Source: Aureimonas sp. OT7
Lineage (GTDB): Bacteria; Pseudomonadota; Alphaproteobacteria; Rhizobiales; Rhizobiaceae
Direction: 5' to 3'
Length of the DNA stretch: 64,000 bases
Assembly: GCF_014844055.1 (NCBI RefSeq)
Contig: NZ_CP062167.1
Coordinates: forward strand, 573,501 to 637,500
Shown: piece after piece, positions 1 to 8,662 of the stretch
Layout: each line of letters starts with the position of its first letter
Position numbering within the stretch: position 1 is the stretch's first letter
Program-made: the position numbers and the translations under genes
The notes under the pieces: model-generated
Databases searched by the model: none
Seen by the model: the letters and a program-made list of their open reading frames with translations, nothing else
What the model was told of the DNA's origin: nothing

Positions 1-226
1 CCACCGGGACGCGTCGTCCATCGACGAATGTTTCGTCGAGGCCGAACTCGGGCTTTGCGTAGATGCGCGTGGAGCGCTCGAACAGTTCCGCCATGGCGGC
101 GGCTGTCCGCCCCACACTGGTGCGGGACACCGGGTTGAGCGGGTTTTCGTAGAAGGCTTTGGTCGCGTCCGCCACCGCCCGGAAGGGCGCCAGCATCGCA
201 TGATTCCACTCGTAAAGCTGGTACAA
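1..226 (-). CDS. phaZ: Intracellular polyhydroxyalkanoate depolymerase, N-terminal fragment (runs off window)
   Basis: Partial gene whose 3' end lies outside the window. The minus strand is open from position 226 to the edge. It translates to a protein beginning (M)YQLYEWNHAMLAPFRA, followed by an NPLNPVSRTSVGRTAAA stretch and an ELFERSTRIYAKPEFGL stretch. I recognise this as the N-terminus of intracellular PHB depolymerases (PhaZ, TIGR01849 type), cytoplasmic enzymes that hydrolyse storage polyester granules. No ATG fits. TTG at 226-224 is the best start because family members begin MLYQLYEW, and a GGCGGGG stretch lies just upstream. The catalytic Ser/Asp/His residues would be in the part outside the window. 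Confidence comes from the sequence match alone. Confidence 0.82.
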   Translation of the reverse strand, partial: MYQLYEWNHAMLAPFRAVADATKAFYENPLNPVSRTSVGRTAAAMAELFERSTRIYAKPEFGLDETFVDGRRVPV

Positions 227-311
227 GGCTATTACCCCGCCGTGATCTCGCAGCTGCAAAATGAGCCGCAAGAGGCCGCGCGTCAACGCCCCGTGATGGT
301 GCAGGCCCGTT

Positions 312-623
312 CTATCCCTTTGAGGGGGCAGGAATTTCATATCCCTCGACGATCAGGAGCTCGGCATCCGAGACTTCCTGTCGGATCGCCTTGGCCTCCT
401 GGTACTCGGCGCTGTTGTAGCAGGCGAGCGCGTCTTCCATGCTGGCAAACTCGATCACCACGTTTCGCGCACGGGCCTTGCCTTCCAGTTCATGGAAGGG
501 TCCGCCCCGTGCCAGGAAGCGCGCGCCATGCTTCTGCATGGCGGGGGCCGCGGTGGTGACGTAGTCCTGGTAGCGTTCCGGGTCCGTCACGTCCACGCGG
601 GCGATCCAGTAGGCCTTGGTCAT
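312..623 (-). CDS. DUF1330 family protein
   Basis: A 103-residue single-domain protein ([18 protein letters not shown] at the start, LLIVEGYE near the end) with the length and sequence pattern of the DUF1330 family. These are small ferredoxin-like alpha+beta barrel proteins, probably dimeric and related to the Dabb/EthD fold. The biochemical function of the family is not established. Its ATG overlaps the stop codon of pyrF in an ATGA arrangement (620-623), so it is the third gene of a polA-pyrF-DUF1330 operon and probably translationally coupled. Nothing in the sequence indicates a substrate. The spacing of 85 nt to phaZ downstream suggests phaZ may have its own promoter. Confidence 0.88.
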   Translation of the reverse strand: MTKAYWIARVDVTDPERYQDYVTTAAPAMQKHGARFLARGGPFHELEGKARARNVVIEFASMEDALACYNSAEYQEAKAIRQEVSDAELLIVEGYEIPAPSKG

Positions 624-1339
624 GCGTCTTGCTCCCTGAAGGCGGCGGCCATTTCGGCCTTGATGGTCTCTGCGGCTCGTGCCGGGTCTGCCGCCCGGAT
701 CACCGGACGGGCAACCACCAGATGCGAGGCGCCCGCCTTCAACGCGTCGGCCGGCGTGACGATCCGCTTCTGGTCGTCGGCATCGGCGAAGGACGGACGG
801 ATGCCGGGCGTTACGATGGCCATGCCCGGGCCGACGATGGCACGGATGGCGGCGGCCTCCGCCGCCGAGGCGACGATGCCGCCGATGCCGGCCTCACCCG
901 CCTGGGCGGCACGGCGCGCCACCAGATCGGGCAGGGGGGTGGCGTATCCCGCCTCGTCGAGGTCGGACTGGTTCATGGAGGTCAGCACCGTGACGCCCAG
1001 AACAGTCAGGCCGGACCCTTGCGCGGCGCGGGCGGCGGCGCGCATCACCTGCGGATAGGCGTGCACCGTCAGCATGGCAACGCCCAGCCCGATGGCGCTT
1101 TCGACGCCCTTCTCCACCGTGTTCTCGATGTCGAGGAGCTTCATGTCCAGGAAGACCTTCTTGCCGGCACGCGACAGGTGCCGCGCCAGCGGCAGGCCTC
1201 CGGCCAGCGCCAGCTGGAAGCCGATCTTGTAGAAGGAAACCGTATCGCCCAGCCGCTCCACCATGGCCTCGGCGGCGGCGCGGTCGGGCAGGTCCAGGCC
1301 GACGATCAGCCGGTCGTCTGCGGGCAGGATGGCGGTCAA
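620..1339 (-). CDS. pyrF: Orotidine 5'-phosphate decarboxylase
   Basis: Catalyses decarboxylation of OMP to UMP, the last step of de novo pyrimidine synthesis, in the cytoplasm. The 239-residue protein is full length for the bacterial PyrF family. The substrate-binding Lys38 sits in FYKIGFQ, and the catalytic signature D65-x-K67-x-x-D70-I lies in [15 protein letters not shown]-terminal phosphate-binding segment (VTPGIRPS, then [11 protein letters not shown]) is present. The start codon overlaps the polA stop (ATGA at 1336-1339), and its own stop overlaps the DUF1330 start, so all three are one tightly coupled transcription unit. No anomalies are seen. Confidence 0.97.
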   Translation of the reverse strand: MTAILPADDRLIVGLDLPDRAAAEAMVERLGDTVSFYKIGFQLALAGGLPLARHLSRAGKKVFLDMKLLDIENTVEKGVESAIGLGVAMLTVHAYPQVMRAAARAAQGSGLTVLGVTVLTSMNQSDLDEAGYATPLPDLVARRAAQAGEAGIGGIVASAAEAAAIRAIVGPGMAIVTPGIRPSFADADDQKRIVTPADALKAGASHLVVARPVIRAADPARAAETIKAEMAAAFREQDA

Positions 1340-4257
1340 TGGGCTTCTTCCCAGTTGGCGGCGGCCCTCGCGTCCACGACAAGGGGCACCGATAGTGTCA
1401 CGACAGGGTCGGCGGCGTTCTCCATGACGCGGCGAACCAGCGGGATCGTCGCTTCAACCTCGTCTTCCGGAACCTCGAAGACGAGTTCGTCATGAACCTG
1501 CAGCAGCATGCGCGCCGACAGCCCCGCGGCGGCGAGTTCGCCTTCCATGCGGATCATGGCGCGGCGGATGATGTCGGCCGCCGTGCCCTGGATCGGGGCA
1601 TTGATGGCCGCGCGCTCGTTGAAGGCGCGGACGGATGGGTTGGAATGGCGGATATCCGGATAGTGCGCGCGGCGGCCGAACAGGGTTTCCACGTAGCCGT
1701 CGGCCTTCGCCCGGGCCTTGGTCGCGTCCATATAGTCCCGGATACCGGGAAAACGCTCGAAGTAGCGGCGGATGTACAGCCCGGCCTCTTCGCGCGGGAT
1801 GGACAGCTGCGCTGCAAGGCCGAAGGCAGAGATGCCATAGATGATGCCGAAGTTGATGGCCTTGGCACGGCGGCGCACCGAGGGCTCCATGCCCTCGACC
1901 GGCACTCCGAACATCTCCGACGCCGTCATGGCATGGATGTCGATGCCGTCGCGGAAAGCCTGCGCGAGCTGCGGGATATCGGCCATGTGCGCCAGGATGC
2001 GCAGCTCGATCTGGCTGTAGTCGGCCGAGACGAGGCGCGTGCCGCCATCTGCCACGAAGGCGGTGCGGATCGCGCGTCCTTCTTCGGTACGTACCGGGAT
2101 GTTCTGCAGGTTCGGCTCGGACGACGAAAGCCGCCCGGTTGTCGTGGACGCCATGGAATAGGACGTGTGGATGCGCCCCGCCGCATCCATGTGCAGCGGC
2201 AGGGCGTCGGTATAGGTGCCCTTCAGCTTGGTGATCTGCCGCCAGTCCACGATGTGGCGGGGCAGGTCGTGGCCTTCCGCGGCGAGGTCTTCCAGGGTGC
2301 GGGCATCGGTTGACCACTGGCCCGTACGCGTCTTCTTGCCGCCGGGCAGGCCAAGCTTGCCGAACAGGATTTCGCCGAGTTGCTTGGGCGATCCGGGGTT
2401 GAAGCTTTCGCCGGCCAAAGCGTGGATGTCCGCCTCCAGCGCCGCGGCCTTCTGCGCGAACCGGCCCGACAGGCGCGACAGGATCTGCCGGTCCACCTTG
2501 ATGCCGCGCTGCTCCATCCGCGCCAGGACGGGCACCAGGGGCCGCTCGAGCCGCTCATAGACATGCACCAGCCCGTCGGCGACAAGGCGCGGCTTCAACA
2601 CCTCCCACAGGCGCAGCGTCACGTCCGCATCTTCGCCGGCATATTCGGTGACCTTTTCCACCGTGCAGGCGGCGATGGCCTTGGCCCCCTTGCCGCTGCC
2701 GCACAGCTCCTTGTAGCTGACCGGCTTGTGGCCGAGGAAGCGCTCGGACAGTTCGTCCATGCCGTGCCCGTCCAGCGAGGACGAGGCGTCCAGCGCATAG
2801 GAGATCAGCATCGTATCGTCGAAAGGCTGGATGGCGATGCCGCGCTGGAGCATCACGAGGTAGTCGAACTTGAAGTTCTGCCCGATCTTCAGGATCGCGG
2901 GGTCGGTCAACGCCGGCGCCAGGCGGGCGAGGGCTTCTGCCTCGGGTATCTGGATGCCGGGGCCGGAAGCGGCATCGCCGCCGCCCAGGAGGTCGCCTTC
3001 ACCCTCCGCCACATGAGCCAGCGGTATATAGGCCGCCTCGCCGGGGGCAACGGCGATGGCCAGGCCCACGATATCGGCATTCATGGCGTCGAGCGCCGTC
3101 GTCTCGACGTCGAAGGCCATTAGGCCGGTCTCGCGCGCACGCTCGATCCAGCGGTCGAGTGTTTCGAGGTCGCGGATCGTGGCATAGGCGCTGCGGTCGA
3201 AGCGCGTATCGGCCATCTCCGCCATGCGGCCGGCGGCGAACGCGGCGGGGGTCAGGGGCAAATGGGCGTCGCTCTTGTCGCCGCCCGGTATGCCGCCCGG
3301 GTCGAGATCGGGTCCGCGTGCCGGGGCCGTCACATCCACCTCGGCAGCCGGCACGGACGCCGCCTCGGTTCCCAGCTTGGCGGACACGCGCCGCGTCAGC
3401 GTGGTGAACTCCATCGCCTTCAGGTAGCCGATCAGCTTTTCGCCGTCCGGCTCGCGGATGGACAACTCCTCAAGCGGCACGTCGAGCGGTGTGTTGTCAT
3501 CCAGCGTCACCAGGCGCTGCGACAGCCGCGCCTGGTGGGCGAACTGGGTCAGGTTTTCCCGGCGCTTGGCCTGCTTGATCTCCCCGGCCCGGGACAACAG
3601 CGTTTCCAGGTCGCCGAATTCCTCCAGCAACTGCGCCGCGGTCTTTGGTCCGATGCCCGGCACGCCGGGGACGTTGTCGGAGGCATCGCCCACCAGCGCC
3701 TGAAGGTCGATCATCTTCTCGGGATAGACGCCGAACTTCTCGAATACCTCGGCGGGGCCAAGGCGCTTGTCCTTCATCTGATCGTACAGGGTGACGCAGG
3801 GCCCGACGAGTTGCATCAGATCCTTGTCGGACGAGACGATGGTCACGTCGCCGCCTGCTTCCAGTGCCTTCTTCGTATATGTGGCGATCAGGTCGTCCGC
3901 CTCGAAACCCTGCTTCTCGATGCAAGGCAGGTCGAAGGCGCGCACCGCCTCGCGGATCAGGGCGAACTGCGGTACGAGATCTTCCGGCGGGGCGGGGCGG
4001 TTGGCCTTGTAGCCGTCGTAGAGCGCATTGCGGAATGTCGTGGAGGAGTGGTCGAAGATCACCGCGAAGTGCGACGGCACGACACCGACCGAGGTGTCCT
4101 TGGTTTCCTCCACCAGCTTCCAGAGCATGTTGCAGAAGCCGGAAACGGCGCCGACGGGCATTCCGTCGGATTTGCGCGTCAGCGGCGGAAGCGCGTGATA
4201 AGCCCGGAAAATATAGGCCGAGCCGTCGACGAGGAAGAGGTGATCGCCCTTTTTCAT
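1336..4257 (-). CDS. polA: DNA polymerase I
   Basis: A 973-residue polymerase for Okazaki fragment processing and repair gap filling. The N-terminal 5'-3' exonuclease covers about residues 1-290 ([15 protein letters not shown], then DYDKDL-type acidic motif [10 protein letters not shown]). The 3'-5' proofreading domain retains its DxE motif in [10 protein letters not shown], so proofreading is probably active. The polymerase domain has motif A ([14 protein letters not shown]), motif B ([15 protein letters not shown]) and motif C ([10 protein letters not shown]). The length is a little above E. coli PolA (928), mostly from linker sequence near residues 290-345. It heads a polA-pyrF-DUF1330 operon, and the promoter must lie in the 4258-4700 region. 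Confidence 0.98.
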   Translation of the reverse strand: MKKGDHLFLVDGSAYIFRAYHALPPLTRKSDGMPVGAVSGFCNMLWKLVEETKDTSVGVVPSHFAVIFDHSSTTFRNALYDGYKANRPAPPEDLVPQFALIREAVRAFDLPCIEKQGFEADDLIATYTKKALEAGGDVTIVSSDKDLMQLVGPCVTLYDQMKDKRLGPAEVFEKFGVYPEKMIDLQALVGDASDNVPGVPGIGPKTAAQLLEEFGDLETLLSRAGEIKQAKRRENLTQFAHQARLSQRLVTLDDNTPLDVPLEELSIREPDGEKLIGYLKAMEFTTLTRRVSAKLGTEAASVPAAEVDVTAPARGPDLDPGGIPGGDKSDAHLPLTPAAFAAGRMAEMADTRFDRSAYATIRDLETLDRWIERARETGLMAFDVETTALDAMNADIVGLAIAVAPGEAAYIPLAHVAEGEGDLLGGGDAASGPGIQIPEAEALARLAPALTDPAILKIGQNFKFDYLVMLQRGIAIQPFDDTMLISYALDASSSLDGHGMDELSERFLGHKPVSYKELCGSGKGAKAIAACTVEKVTEYAGEDADVTLRLWEVLKPRLVADGLVHVYERLERPLVPVLARMEQRGIKVDRQILSRLSGRFAQKAAALEADIHALAGESFNPGSPKQLGEILFGKLGLPGGKKTRTGQWSTDARTLEDLAAEGHDLPRHIVDWRQITKLKGTYTDALPLHMDAAGRIHTSYSMASTTTGRLSSSEPNLQNIPVRTEEGRAIRTAFVADGGTRLVSADYSQIELRILAHMADIPQLAQAFRDGIDIHAMTASEMFGVPVEGMEPSVRRRAKAINFGIIYGISAFGLAAQLSIPREEAGLYIRRYFERFPGIRDYMDATKARAKADGYVETLFGRRAHYPDIRHSNPSVRAFNERAAINAPIQGTAADIIRRAMIRMEGELAAAGLSARMLLQVHDELVFEVPEDEVEATIPLVRRVMENAADPVVTLSVPLVVDARAAANWEEAH

Positions 4258-4496
4258 GCCCTGCTCGTACCCCGCACCACGGCTCCGTGTCCATGCACGG
4301 CACCGGCTTTAACCTATCGGGCGGGTTTGGCAAATGCTCGCAAGCCGGAGCCGAAGTTGCTTTGCGTAAACGAATGCGCCTCTGAGGCGTACCGTATGGG
4401 AAACGACTTCTTAACCGTCAAAGAAGATCGGGGATTGACGGAGCGAAAACCCCTATAACTCAAGGTTTTAACGGGTATTTTCGAGACTTGGCGTAA

Positions 4497-4518
4497 CGTA
4501 TTACGAAAACGTAATACG
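4497..4518. promoter_or_regulatory. Perfect inverted repeat upstream of polA
   Basis: CGTATTACG-AAAA-CGTAATACG: two 9-bp perfect arms with a 4-nt A spacer, in an AT-rich patch about 240 bp before the polA start and about 60 bp before the candidate small RNA. No T-tract follows, so it is more likely a protein-binding dyad than a terminator. The cognate regulator is unknown. Confidence 0.4.
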
Positions 4519-4580
4519 GATTATCACGCAACTGTGATCGGTCGGTCTTGAACCGTCCGGCGGGAAGGCGCATTTTATCC

Positions 4581-4745
4581 CCAACGACGCGATGTTCACA
4601 GGCGTCGTGGTTCGGCCTCAAGCTCGTCCCCCGCTTAGAGCCGAATTCGTGGAGCGGATGATCCCAATCCCCCTCTCGGGATATCCGCTTATAAAGAGAG
4701 AGCCGTCGCGACAATCCCCCTCCAGTCCGCGACGGCTCTTTTTTA
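4581..4745 (+). ncRNA. Candidate small RNA with twin C-rich hairpin loops
   Basis: This gene-free stretch folds into three consecutive hairpins. The first is ACGACGC/GCGTCGT (4584-4590 with 4602-4608). The second is a 12-bp stem (4653-4665 with 4678-4689, one bulged G) with an AATCCCCCTCTC loop. The third is a 12-bp terminator stem (4699-4710 with 4728-4739) followed by six T. The second and third loops both carry the same ten bases AATCCCCCTC (4666-4675 and 4713-4722). Exposed C-rich loops are typical of alphaproteobacterial trans-acting sRNAs that bind purine-rich Shine-Dalgarno regions. The 5' end is not determined. CTTGAA at 4547-4552 could be a -35 element, but the -10 is poor. No family is assigned. 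Confidence 0.5.
4699..4745 (+). terminator. Rho-independent terminator
   Basis: AGAGCCGTCGCG pairs perfectly with CGCGACGGCTCT (12 bp, 17-nt loop), followed directly by TTTTTT at 4739-4744. It is oriented on the plus strand, with no coding sequence on that strand upstream, so it most likely ends the candidate small RNA. Confidence 0.78.
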
Positions 4746-4933
4746 TGTCTTCTCACAAGAAATCACCACATTTCACGTCGCGGTGTTGCCTCCGTGCAAT
4801 AGCGCCTACCCCTTTCGCGCTAGGGCCTGGCTGGGATGCTGGCTGGAAATTTCCGTTCCTGTCTTCTTGTGGTGGCGGAAGGGATGGGTTAGGAGTGCGG
4901 CTGGCTGGCAGGGCTTATCTCTGCCGGCCCTAC

Positions 4934-5010
<77 letters not shown>

Positions 5011-5502
5011 AATACCGCCGATTGCCCTCTATTGCCGCCGATAACCGCCCAAACTACGCCTCCTAAACAGCGGCGAATAACCGACGGGCGAAAAATCGTG
5101 CAAACGGCGAGGTTTGGCGGCGAGAAAGTTCGAATCGCTTCCGGTCGGTCGGTCGATTTTTTTACCCATCACAGGCATCGCGTATGCGCTTTGAGTGGCC
5201 GCTGTGCGCCTTCAAGTCGGATACCGAATGGCAGCACCACGGCGCCCCAGAAAGCAGACGTGCACACGCACCGCGAAACTGCCCCTGCGCCAATGGAGGT
5301 TGTTTCAGGACCGCTCCACGGAAGCGTCAAGAGTGGCTACATGATCTTGCGGTTAAGCCGCAAGAGGGTTGGTCGCTAACGACGAACACTTGAATCTATT
5401 GTGCAGATGGCGCCGAAATTGCCATTGTGCCGAATCAGTTGGGCGCCACGCATGGTCTTTCGGGCCAATCTGTTTACTGACCGCCGCGAAAACAGCCGGG
5501 GA
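5011..5502. other. Gene-free stretch between tRNA-Arg and the patatin gene
   Basis: No convincing coding sequence is found here. It is richer in A+T than the flanks in places, contains a run of seven T at 5157-5163 after a GGTCGGTCGGTCG repeat (a possible tRNA terminator without a good stem), and holds no integrase gene. It could be the left border of an integrated element from which the integrase has been lost. Confidence 0.5.
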
Positions 5503-6477
5503 ATGCGCCGGCGCAAGCAGCCCTGGCCCGCGGACCGGCCGTTCAGAATCCTGGCGCTCGACGGCGGCGGTATCAAGGGCGTCTACACCGCCGAACTGAT
5601 GCGGCTGTGCGAAGAGCATTTCGAGAAGCCGGTGGCGTCGGTGTTCGACATGATCGCCGGCACCTCGACCGGCGGCATCATCGCTCTCGGCCTTGGCCTC
5701 GGCAAATCCGCCGCCGAAATCGCCGCCTTCTACCGCGACGACGGGCGGCATATCTTTCCGCCTCTGCCGCGGCGCAGGCTGATGCGGTGGTGGAAGCTTT
5801 GGTGCGCCCTGCACGGCCCCAAGCTGAACCACGAGGAGTTGGAGCGCGCCCTGAAGCGGCGGTTCGAGGATCATCTTCTCGGCGAGTCGACATGCCGCCT
5901 CGTGATCCCCGCCTTCATGATGCCGAAGACCGAAATCGCGGTCTTCAAGACTGACCATCACGAGGATTTCCGCAACGACCACAAGACGCCGATGTGGAAG
6001 GTGGCCCGGGCGACATCGGCGGCCCCGACCTATCTCAAGGGGCTGGAGCACGAGGAAAGCGGCCGCATCTTCATCGATGGCGGCGTGTGGGCGAACAACC
6101 CAGCCATGGTCGCGCTGGTGGATGCGCTGACCGCCTACGACATCACGCCCGACCAAGTGCAAATGCTGAGCATCGGCACCGGCAACGCGCCGTTCTCCCT
6201 CAGCAGGGACAAGGTCTGGCGCGAAGCCATCAAGGCCGCGATGTTCTTGACCACTGCGCAGGTTAAACTCCTACTCGGTCCCGAACACTGCCTACGGATC
6301 GAACCGGCGGGTGATGACGCCGCCGTTGAGATGGACGACTACGACGCCGCCTTTGCCCGCCTTCCGGCACTGGCGGCAGCGGATTTTTCTATCCACGAGG
6401 CGGCTATCGCGCCGTTCTTTGCCCAGGCGGCCCCACCGCGCGAACGACACCACACCAACCTGTCGCGCGGGCATTGA
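5503..6477 (+). CDS. Patatin-like phospholipase
   Basis: A patatin-fold lipid acyl hydrolase, predicted to cleave ester bonds of membrane phospholipids with a Ser-Asp dyad. The oxyanion-hole motif DGGGIKG, the nucleophile elbow GTSTGG and the catalytic Asp motif DGGVWANNP are all intact. At about 324 residues with a compact single domain, it resembles the bacterial patatins that include the CBASS effector CapV. No nucleotidyltransferase or other defence gene lies beside it, so a defence role is not supported. The start is uncertain: ATG at 5503 fits the family N-terminus and follows GGGG, but the frame is open upstream to GTG 5401. It is the first gene after the tRNA and on the same strand as the chaperone cluster. 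Confidence 0.85.
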   Translation: MRRRKQPWPADRPFRILALDGGGIKGVYTAELMRLCEEHFEKPVASVFDMIAGTSTGGIIALGLGLGKSAAEIAAFYRDDGRHIFPPLPRRRLMRWWKLWCALHGPKLNHEELERALKRRFEDHLLGESTCRLVIPAFMMPKTEIAVFKTDHHEDFRNDHKTPMWKVARATSAAPTYLKGLEHEESGRIFIDGGVWANNPAMVALVDALTAYDITPDQVQMLSIGTGNAPFSLSRDKVWREAIKAAMFLTTAQVKLLLGPEHCLRIEPAGDDAAVEMDDYDAAFARLPALAAADFSIHEAAIAPFFAQAAPPRERHHTNLSRGH

Positions 6478-6598
6478 AGGGGCCCTGCAGCCGCATACCG
6501 CTGCCTCTTCATTGGTTCATCGCTACCGGTTCGCTCCTCGCATTTGGGATAGGAGCCTAGTGTTCAGATCAAAGGTCGCATCGGCAAGACAATTGCCT

Positions 6599-6626
6599 CT
6601 TGAACCGCAAATCGGCTTAACTAAAT
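6599..6626 (+). promoter_or_regulatory. Candidate RpoH-type heat-shock promoter
   Basis: CTTGAA (6599-6604), 16 nt, then CTAAAT (6621-6626). The -35 matches the alphaproteobacterial sigma-32 consensus CTTGAA, while the -10 is only partly like CYTATNT. It would start transcription near 6633, about 100 nt before the first hsp20, a sensible length for the thermometer described next. Confidence 0.42.
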
Positions 6627-6632
6627 CGTAAT

Positions 6633-6733
6633 GCGCCGAACGCCCGCTCGGGGTCGGCATGTCGAGCGGATGCAACAGCACCCGGCGGCATCAGAAGAAC
6701 TTGTACCCATGTTGCTCAATGGAGGATGTGGCT
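6633..6733 (+). promoter_or_regulatory. Candidate ROSE-type RNA thermometer in the hsp20 leader
   Basis: ROSE elements are 60-100 nt leaders of rhizobial small heat-shock genes. In their last hairpin, a conserved U(U/C)GCU pairs imperfectly with the Shine-Dalgarno and melts on heating. Here TTGCT (6712-6716) is separated by CAAT from the Shine-Dalgarno GGAGGA (6721-6726), with the ATG at 6734. Order, spacing and gene context all match. Upstream GC-rich segments (6637-6690) could form the supporting stems. I did not compute a fold. Confidence 0.5.
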
Positions 6734-7210
6734 ATGAGAACCACTTTCGACTTTTCTCCCCTGTTCCGGTCGAGCATCGGCTTCGACCGAATGCTCAGCG
6801 CGCTCGAAGCTGCGCGCCGCGTCGAGAGCATCGACAACTGGCCTCCCTATGACATCGCCAAGCTTGGCGAGGACGACTACCGCATCACCATGGCGGTGGC
6901 CGGCTTCGGCGAGAGCGATCTGACTATCACCCAGGAGCAGAACATGCTGTTGGTGTCCGGTCAGAAAGCTGGCGAGGACGCGGGCGAGTACCTGCATCGC
7001 GGCATCGCCGGCCGCGCCTTCCAGCGCCGCTTCGAGTTGGCCGACCACGTCAAAGTCGGGGGCGCCAGCCTCACCAACGGTCTGCTGACCATCGATCTCA
7101 AGCGCGAGATTCCCGAAGAGATGAAGCCGCGCCGGATTGAGATCGCGGCCGGTGAGGCGCTGCCCAAGGTCACGACCAGGCAGATCGAGGCCGAGAAGCA
7201 GGCCGCCTGA
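6734..7210 (+). CDS. Hsp20 family small heat-shock protein (class with ROSE leader)
   Basis: An ATP-independent holdase that binds unfolding proteins. The 158-residue protein has an IbpA-like N-terminus (MRTTFDFSPLFRSSIGFDRM, WPPYDI) and an alpha-crystallin domain at about 38-140 (YRITMAVAGF, LLVSGQK, FQRRFELADHVKV, LTNGLLTIDLKREIPEE). The IbpA-type sequence marks it as a class A rhizobial sHsp, distinct from the class C-like protein downstream. ATG 6734 is chosen because GGAGG lies 8 nt upstream and homologues start MRT-FDFSPL; the frame is open further up without support. It is expected to be heat-induced through the promoter and thermometer before it. Confidence 0.95.
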   Translation: MRTTFDFSPLFRSSIGFDRMLSALEAARRVESIDNWPPYDIAKLGEDDYRITMAVAGFGESDLTITQEQNMLLVSGQKAGEDAGEYLHRGIAGRAFQRRFELADHVKVGGASLTNGLLTIDLKREIPEEMKPRRIEIAAGEALPKVTTRQIEAEKQAA

Positions 7211-7308
7211 GGCCGTTTCCCTGAGCACAATTCGCGCACGGCGTCGGGCACTGACCGGCGCCGGCGGGAAAGGTTTGTCAATCGCATGAACGGAAAGGAG
7301 GAAAACAA

Positions 7309-7818
7309 ATGAGTATTCGTGATCTGATCCCATGGGGCCAAAACAACGGAAACCAGGCTCCCAGTGTTTTCCGCGATGGTGAGCGTGACCCGTTCCTGTC
7401 GCTGCATCGAGAGGTGAACCGCCTGTTCGACGATGCCTTCCGCAGCTTTGGCTCCAGCCTGCCGTCCTTGAGCGGCTTCGCCTCTTTTGGCGGAGGCTGG
7501 CCGAGCGTCGAGATTTCCGACGGCGAGAAGGAGATCAAAGTGACGGCCGAGGTGCCCGGCCTTGAGGAAAAGGACATCGAGGTCCTGCTCAACGACGGTG
7601 TTCTGAGCCTGAAGGGCGAGAAGCGTTCCGAAACGGAGGACAAGGACAAGCAGTTCTCCGAGCGCTATTACGGCCGCTTCGAGCGCCGCATCCCCGTCGG
7701 ATACGAAGTCAAGGAAGACGAGATCGAGGCCCGCTTCAAGAACGGCGTGCTGACCGTGACCTTGCCGAAGACGGAGAAGGCGCAGTCGCAGGTCAAGCGC
7801 ATCGCAATCAAGAGCTGA
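7309..7818 (+). CDS. Hsp20/alpha-crystallin family protein
   Basis: A second small heat-shock chaperone of 169 residues, divergent from the first. The N-terminal arm (MSIRDLIPWGQ...DPFLSLHREVNRLFDDAFRSFG) is the form seen in Hsp20 genes linked to stress islands. The alpha-crystallin domain lies at about 64-165 (WPSVEISDGEKEIKVTAEVPG, GVLSLKGEKR, YGRFERRIPVG, FKNGVLTVTLPKTE). The tail carries an I-x-I motif (IAIKS), used to dock neighbouring dimers. A very strong Shine-Dalgarno (AAAGGAGG) precedes the ATG by 7 nt. The gap of 98 nt to the previous sHsp and the common orientation suggest one operon. Confidence 0.96.
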   Translation: MSIRDLIPWGQNNGNQAPSVFRDGERDPFLSLHREVNRLFDDAFRSFGSSLPSLSGFASFGGGWPSVEISDGEKEIKVTAEVPGLEEKDIEVLLNDGVLSLKGEKRSETEDKDKQFSERYYGRFERRIPVGYEVKEDEIEARFKNGVLTVTLPKTEKAQSQVKRIAIKS

Positions 7819-7891
7819 CGCATGGCAGGCGCCGGCGGCGGGCCGTTGAGCCGCCGCCGGCGGCATCCTTCGCCACACAGGGAGGGATGGA

Positions 7892-8653
7892 ATGATGGAG
7901 ATATTCACACACGTACACGAAACGACAAAACCCCATTTCCCACAGGCTTCGCCTTCGAACGACAACCGGCGTACGCCTCTTTCGACCGGAGGCTTGGTCT
8001 TCCCGGACGATCCGGTCGCGCGCATTTATAAGCCGTCGCGTGCGGTGATGACCTCGGGAAAGGCGCGCACCAAGGGCTGGCGCCTTGTCTTCGAGCGGCG
8101 CACCGCGCCTGTCATCGAGCCGCTGATGGGCTACACGGGCGGCGATGATACGCTGACCCAGGTCGAGCTCAGTTTCCCGACACTGGATTCGGCCATCCGC
8201 TACGCCGAGCGGCAGGGTCTGACCTATGTCGTCCAGCGGCCGAGCAGGCATAGCAGAAGCAGCCGCAGCAGGCGCGCCAGCGGAACGTCTGCGCGGAGGG
8301 GCAGCTCGACGCATGCCTTTTCCGACGCAACGCTCGACCGGCTCGGGCTTTCAGACCTTCAGGACAGCTACGGGCACGCCCTCGATGGCGCGGCGAATCG
8401 CAACGACCCGTCCGGTCCGGAAAGCTGGACGTCGCCCATGGGCGTGGTCCGCGATCCGGCGCTGACGCTGGACGCTAAGCGCTCGATCCTGATGAACTGG
8501 GCCTGGACGGAGTACCTGATCGACCAGGCGACCAACGAAGGCATGCCTGAAAACAGCCGGCCATCGCGCCTCGACGAGGTCGAGCAGGCGCTGCTCGCGC
8601 TCGAAAGCATGGCTGCCGACCGGGATGATTCAGGCGCACGCAAGGCGGCGTGA
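7892..8653 (+). CDS. NDUFS4-domain protein with extra C-terminal domain
   Basis: A 253-residue protein in two parts. Residues about 40-115 (ARIYKPSRAVMTSGKARTKG, then GYTGGDDTLTQVELSF, AIRYAERQGLTYVV) match the NDUFS4-type (ETC_C1_NDUFA4) domain, known as an accessory subunit of respiratory complex I. A Ser/Arg-rich linker (about 118-143) leads to a C-terminal region, about 150-245, with WTSPMGVVRDPALTLDAKRSILMNWAWTEYLID, rich in predicted helix and with no family I can name. The bona fide complex I subunit is about 100 residues, so this is a fusion or extended version. Its location between Hsp20 genes and proteases suggests a stress role, perhaps protecting a respiratory complex; that is inference. 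Shine-Dalgarno GGGAGG precedes the ATG. Confidence 0.8.
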   Translation: MMEIFTHVHETTKPHFPQASPSNDNRRTPLSTGGLVFPDDPVARIYKPSRAVMTSGKARTKGWRLVFERRTAPVIEPLMGYTGGDDTLTQVELSFPTLDSAIRYAERQGLTYVVQRPSRHSRSSRSRRASGTSARRGSSTHAFSDATLDRLGLSDLQDSYGHALDGAANRNDPSGPESWTSPMGVVRDPALTLDAKRSILMNWAWTEYLIDQATNEGMPENSRPSRLDEVEQALLALESMAADRDDSGARKAA

Positions 8654-8662
8654 GGTGCAGCG

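Noticed and set aside
4435..4459. TTGACG and TATAAC as a promoter for the candidate sRNA
   Set aside because: The spacing is only 13 bp, too short for a sigma-70 promoter.
5401..5502. Upstream extension of the patatin gene to GTG 5401
   Set aside because: The added 34 residues have no family match and no Shine-Dalgarno; ATG 5503 places the conserved domain start properly.
5503..6477. Patatin as evidence of a complete CBASS defence system
   Set aside because: No cyclic-nucleotide synthase or accessory genes lie within several kilobases, so only an orphan lipase is supported.
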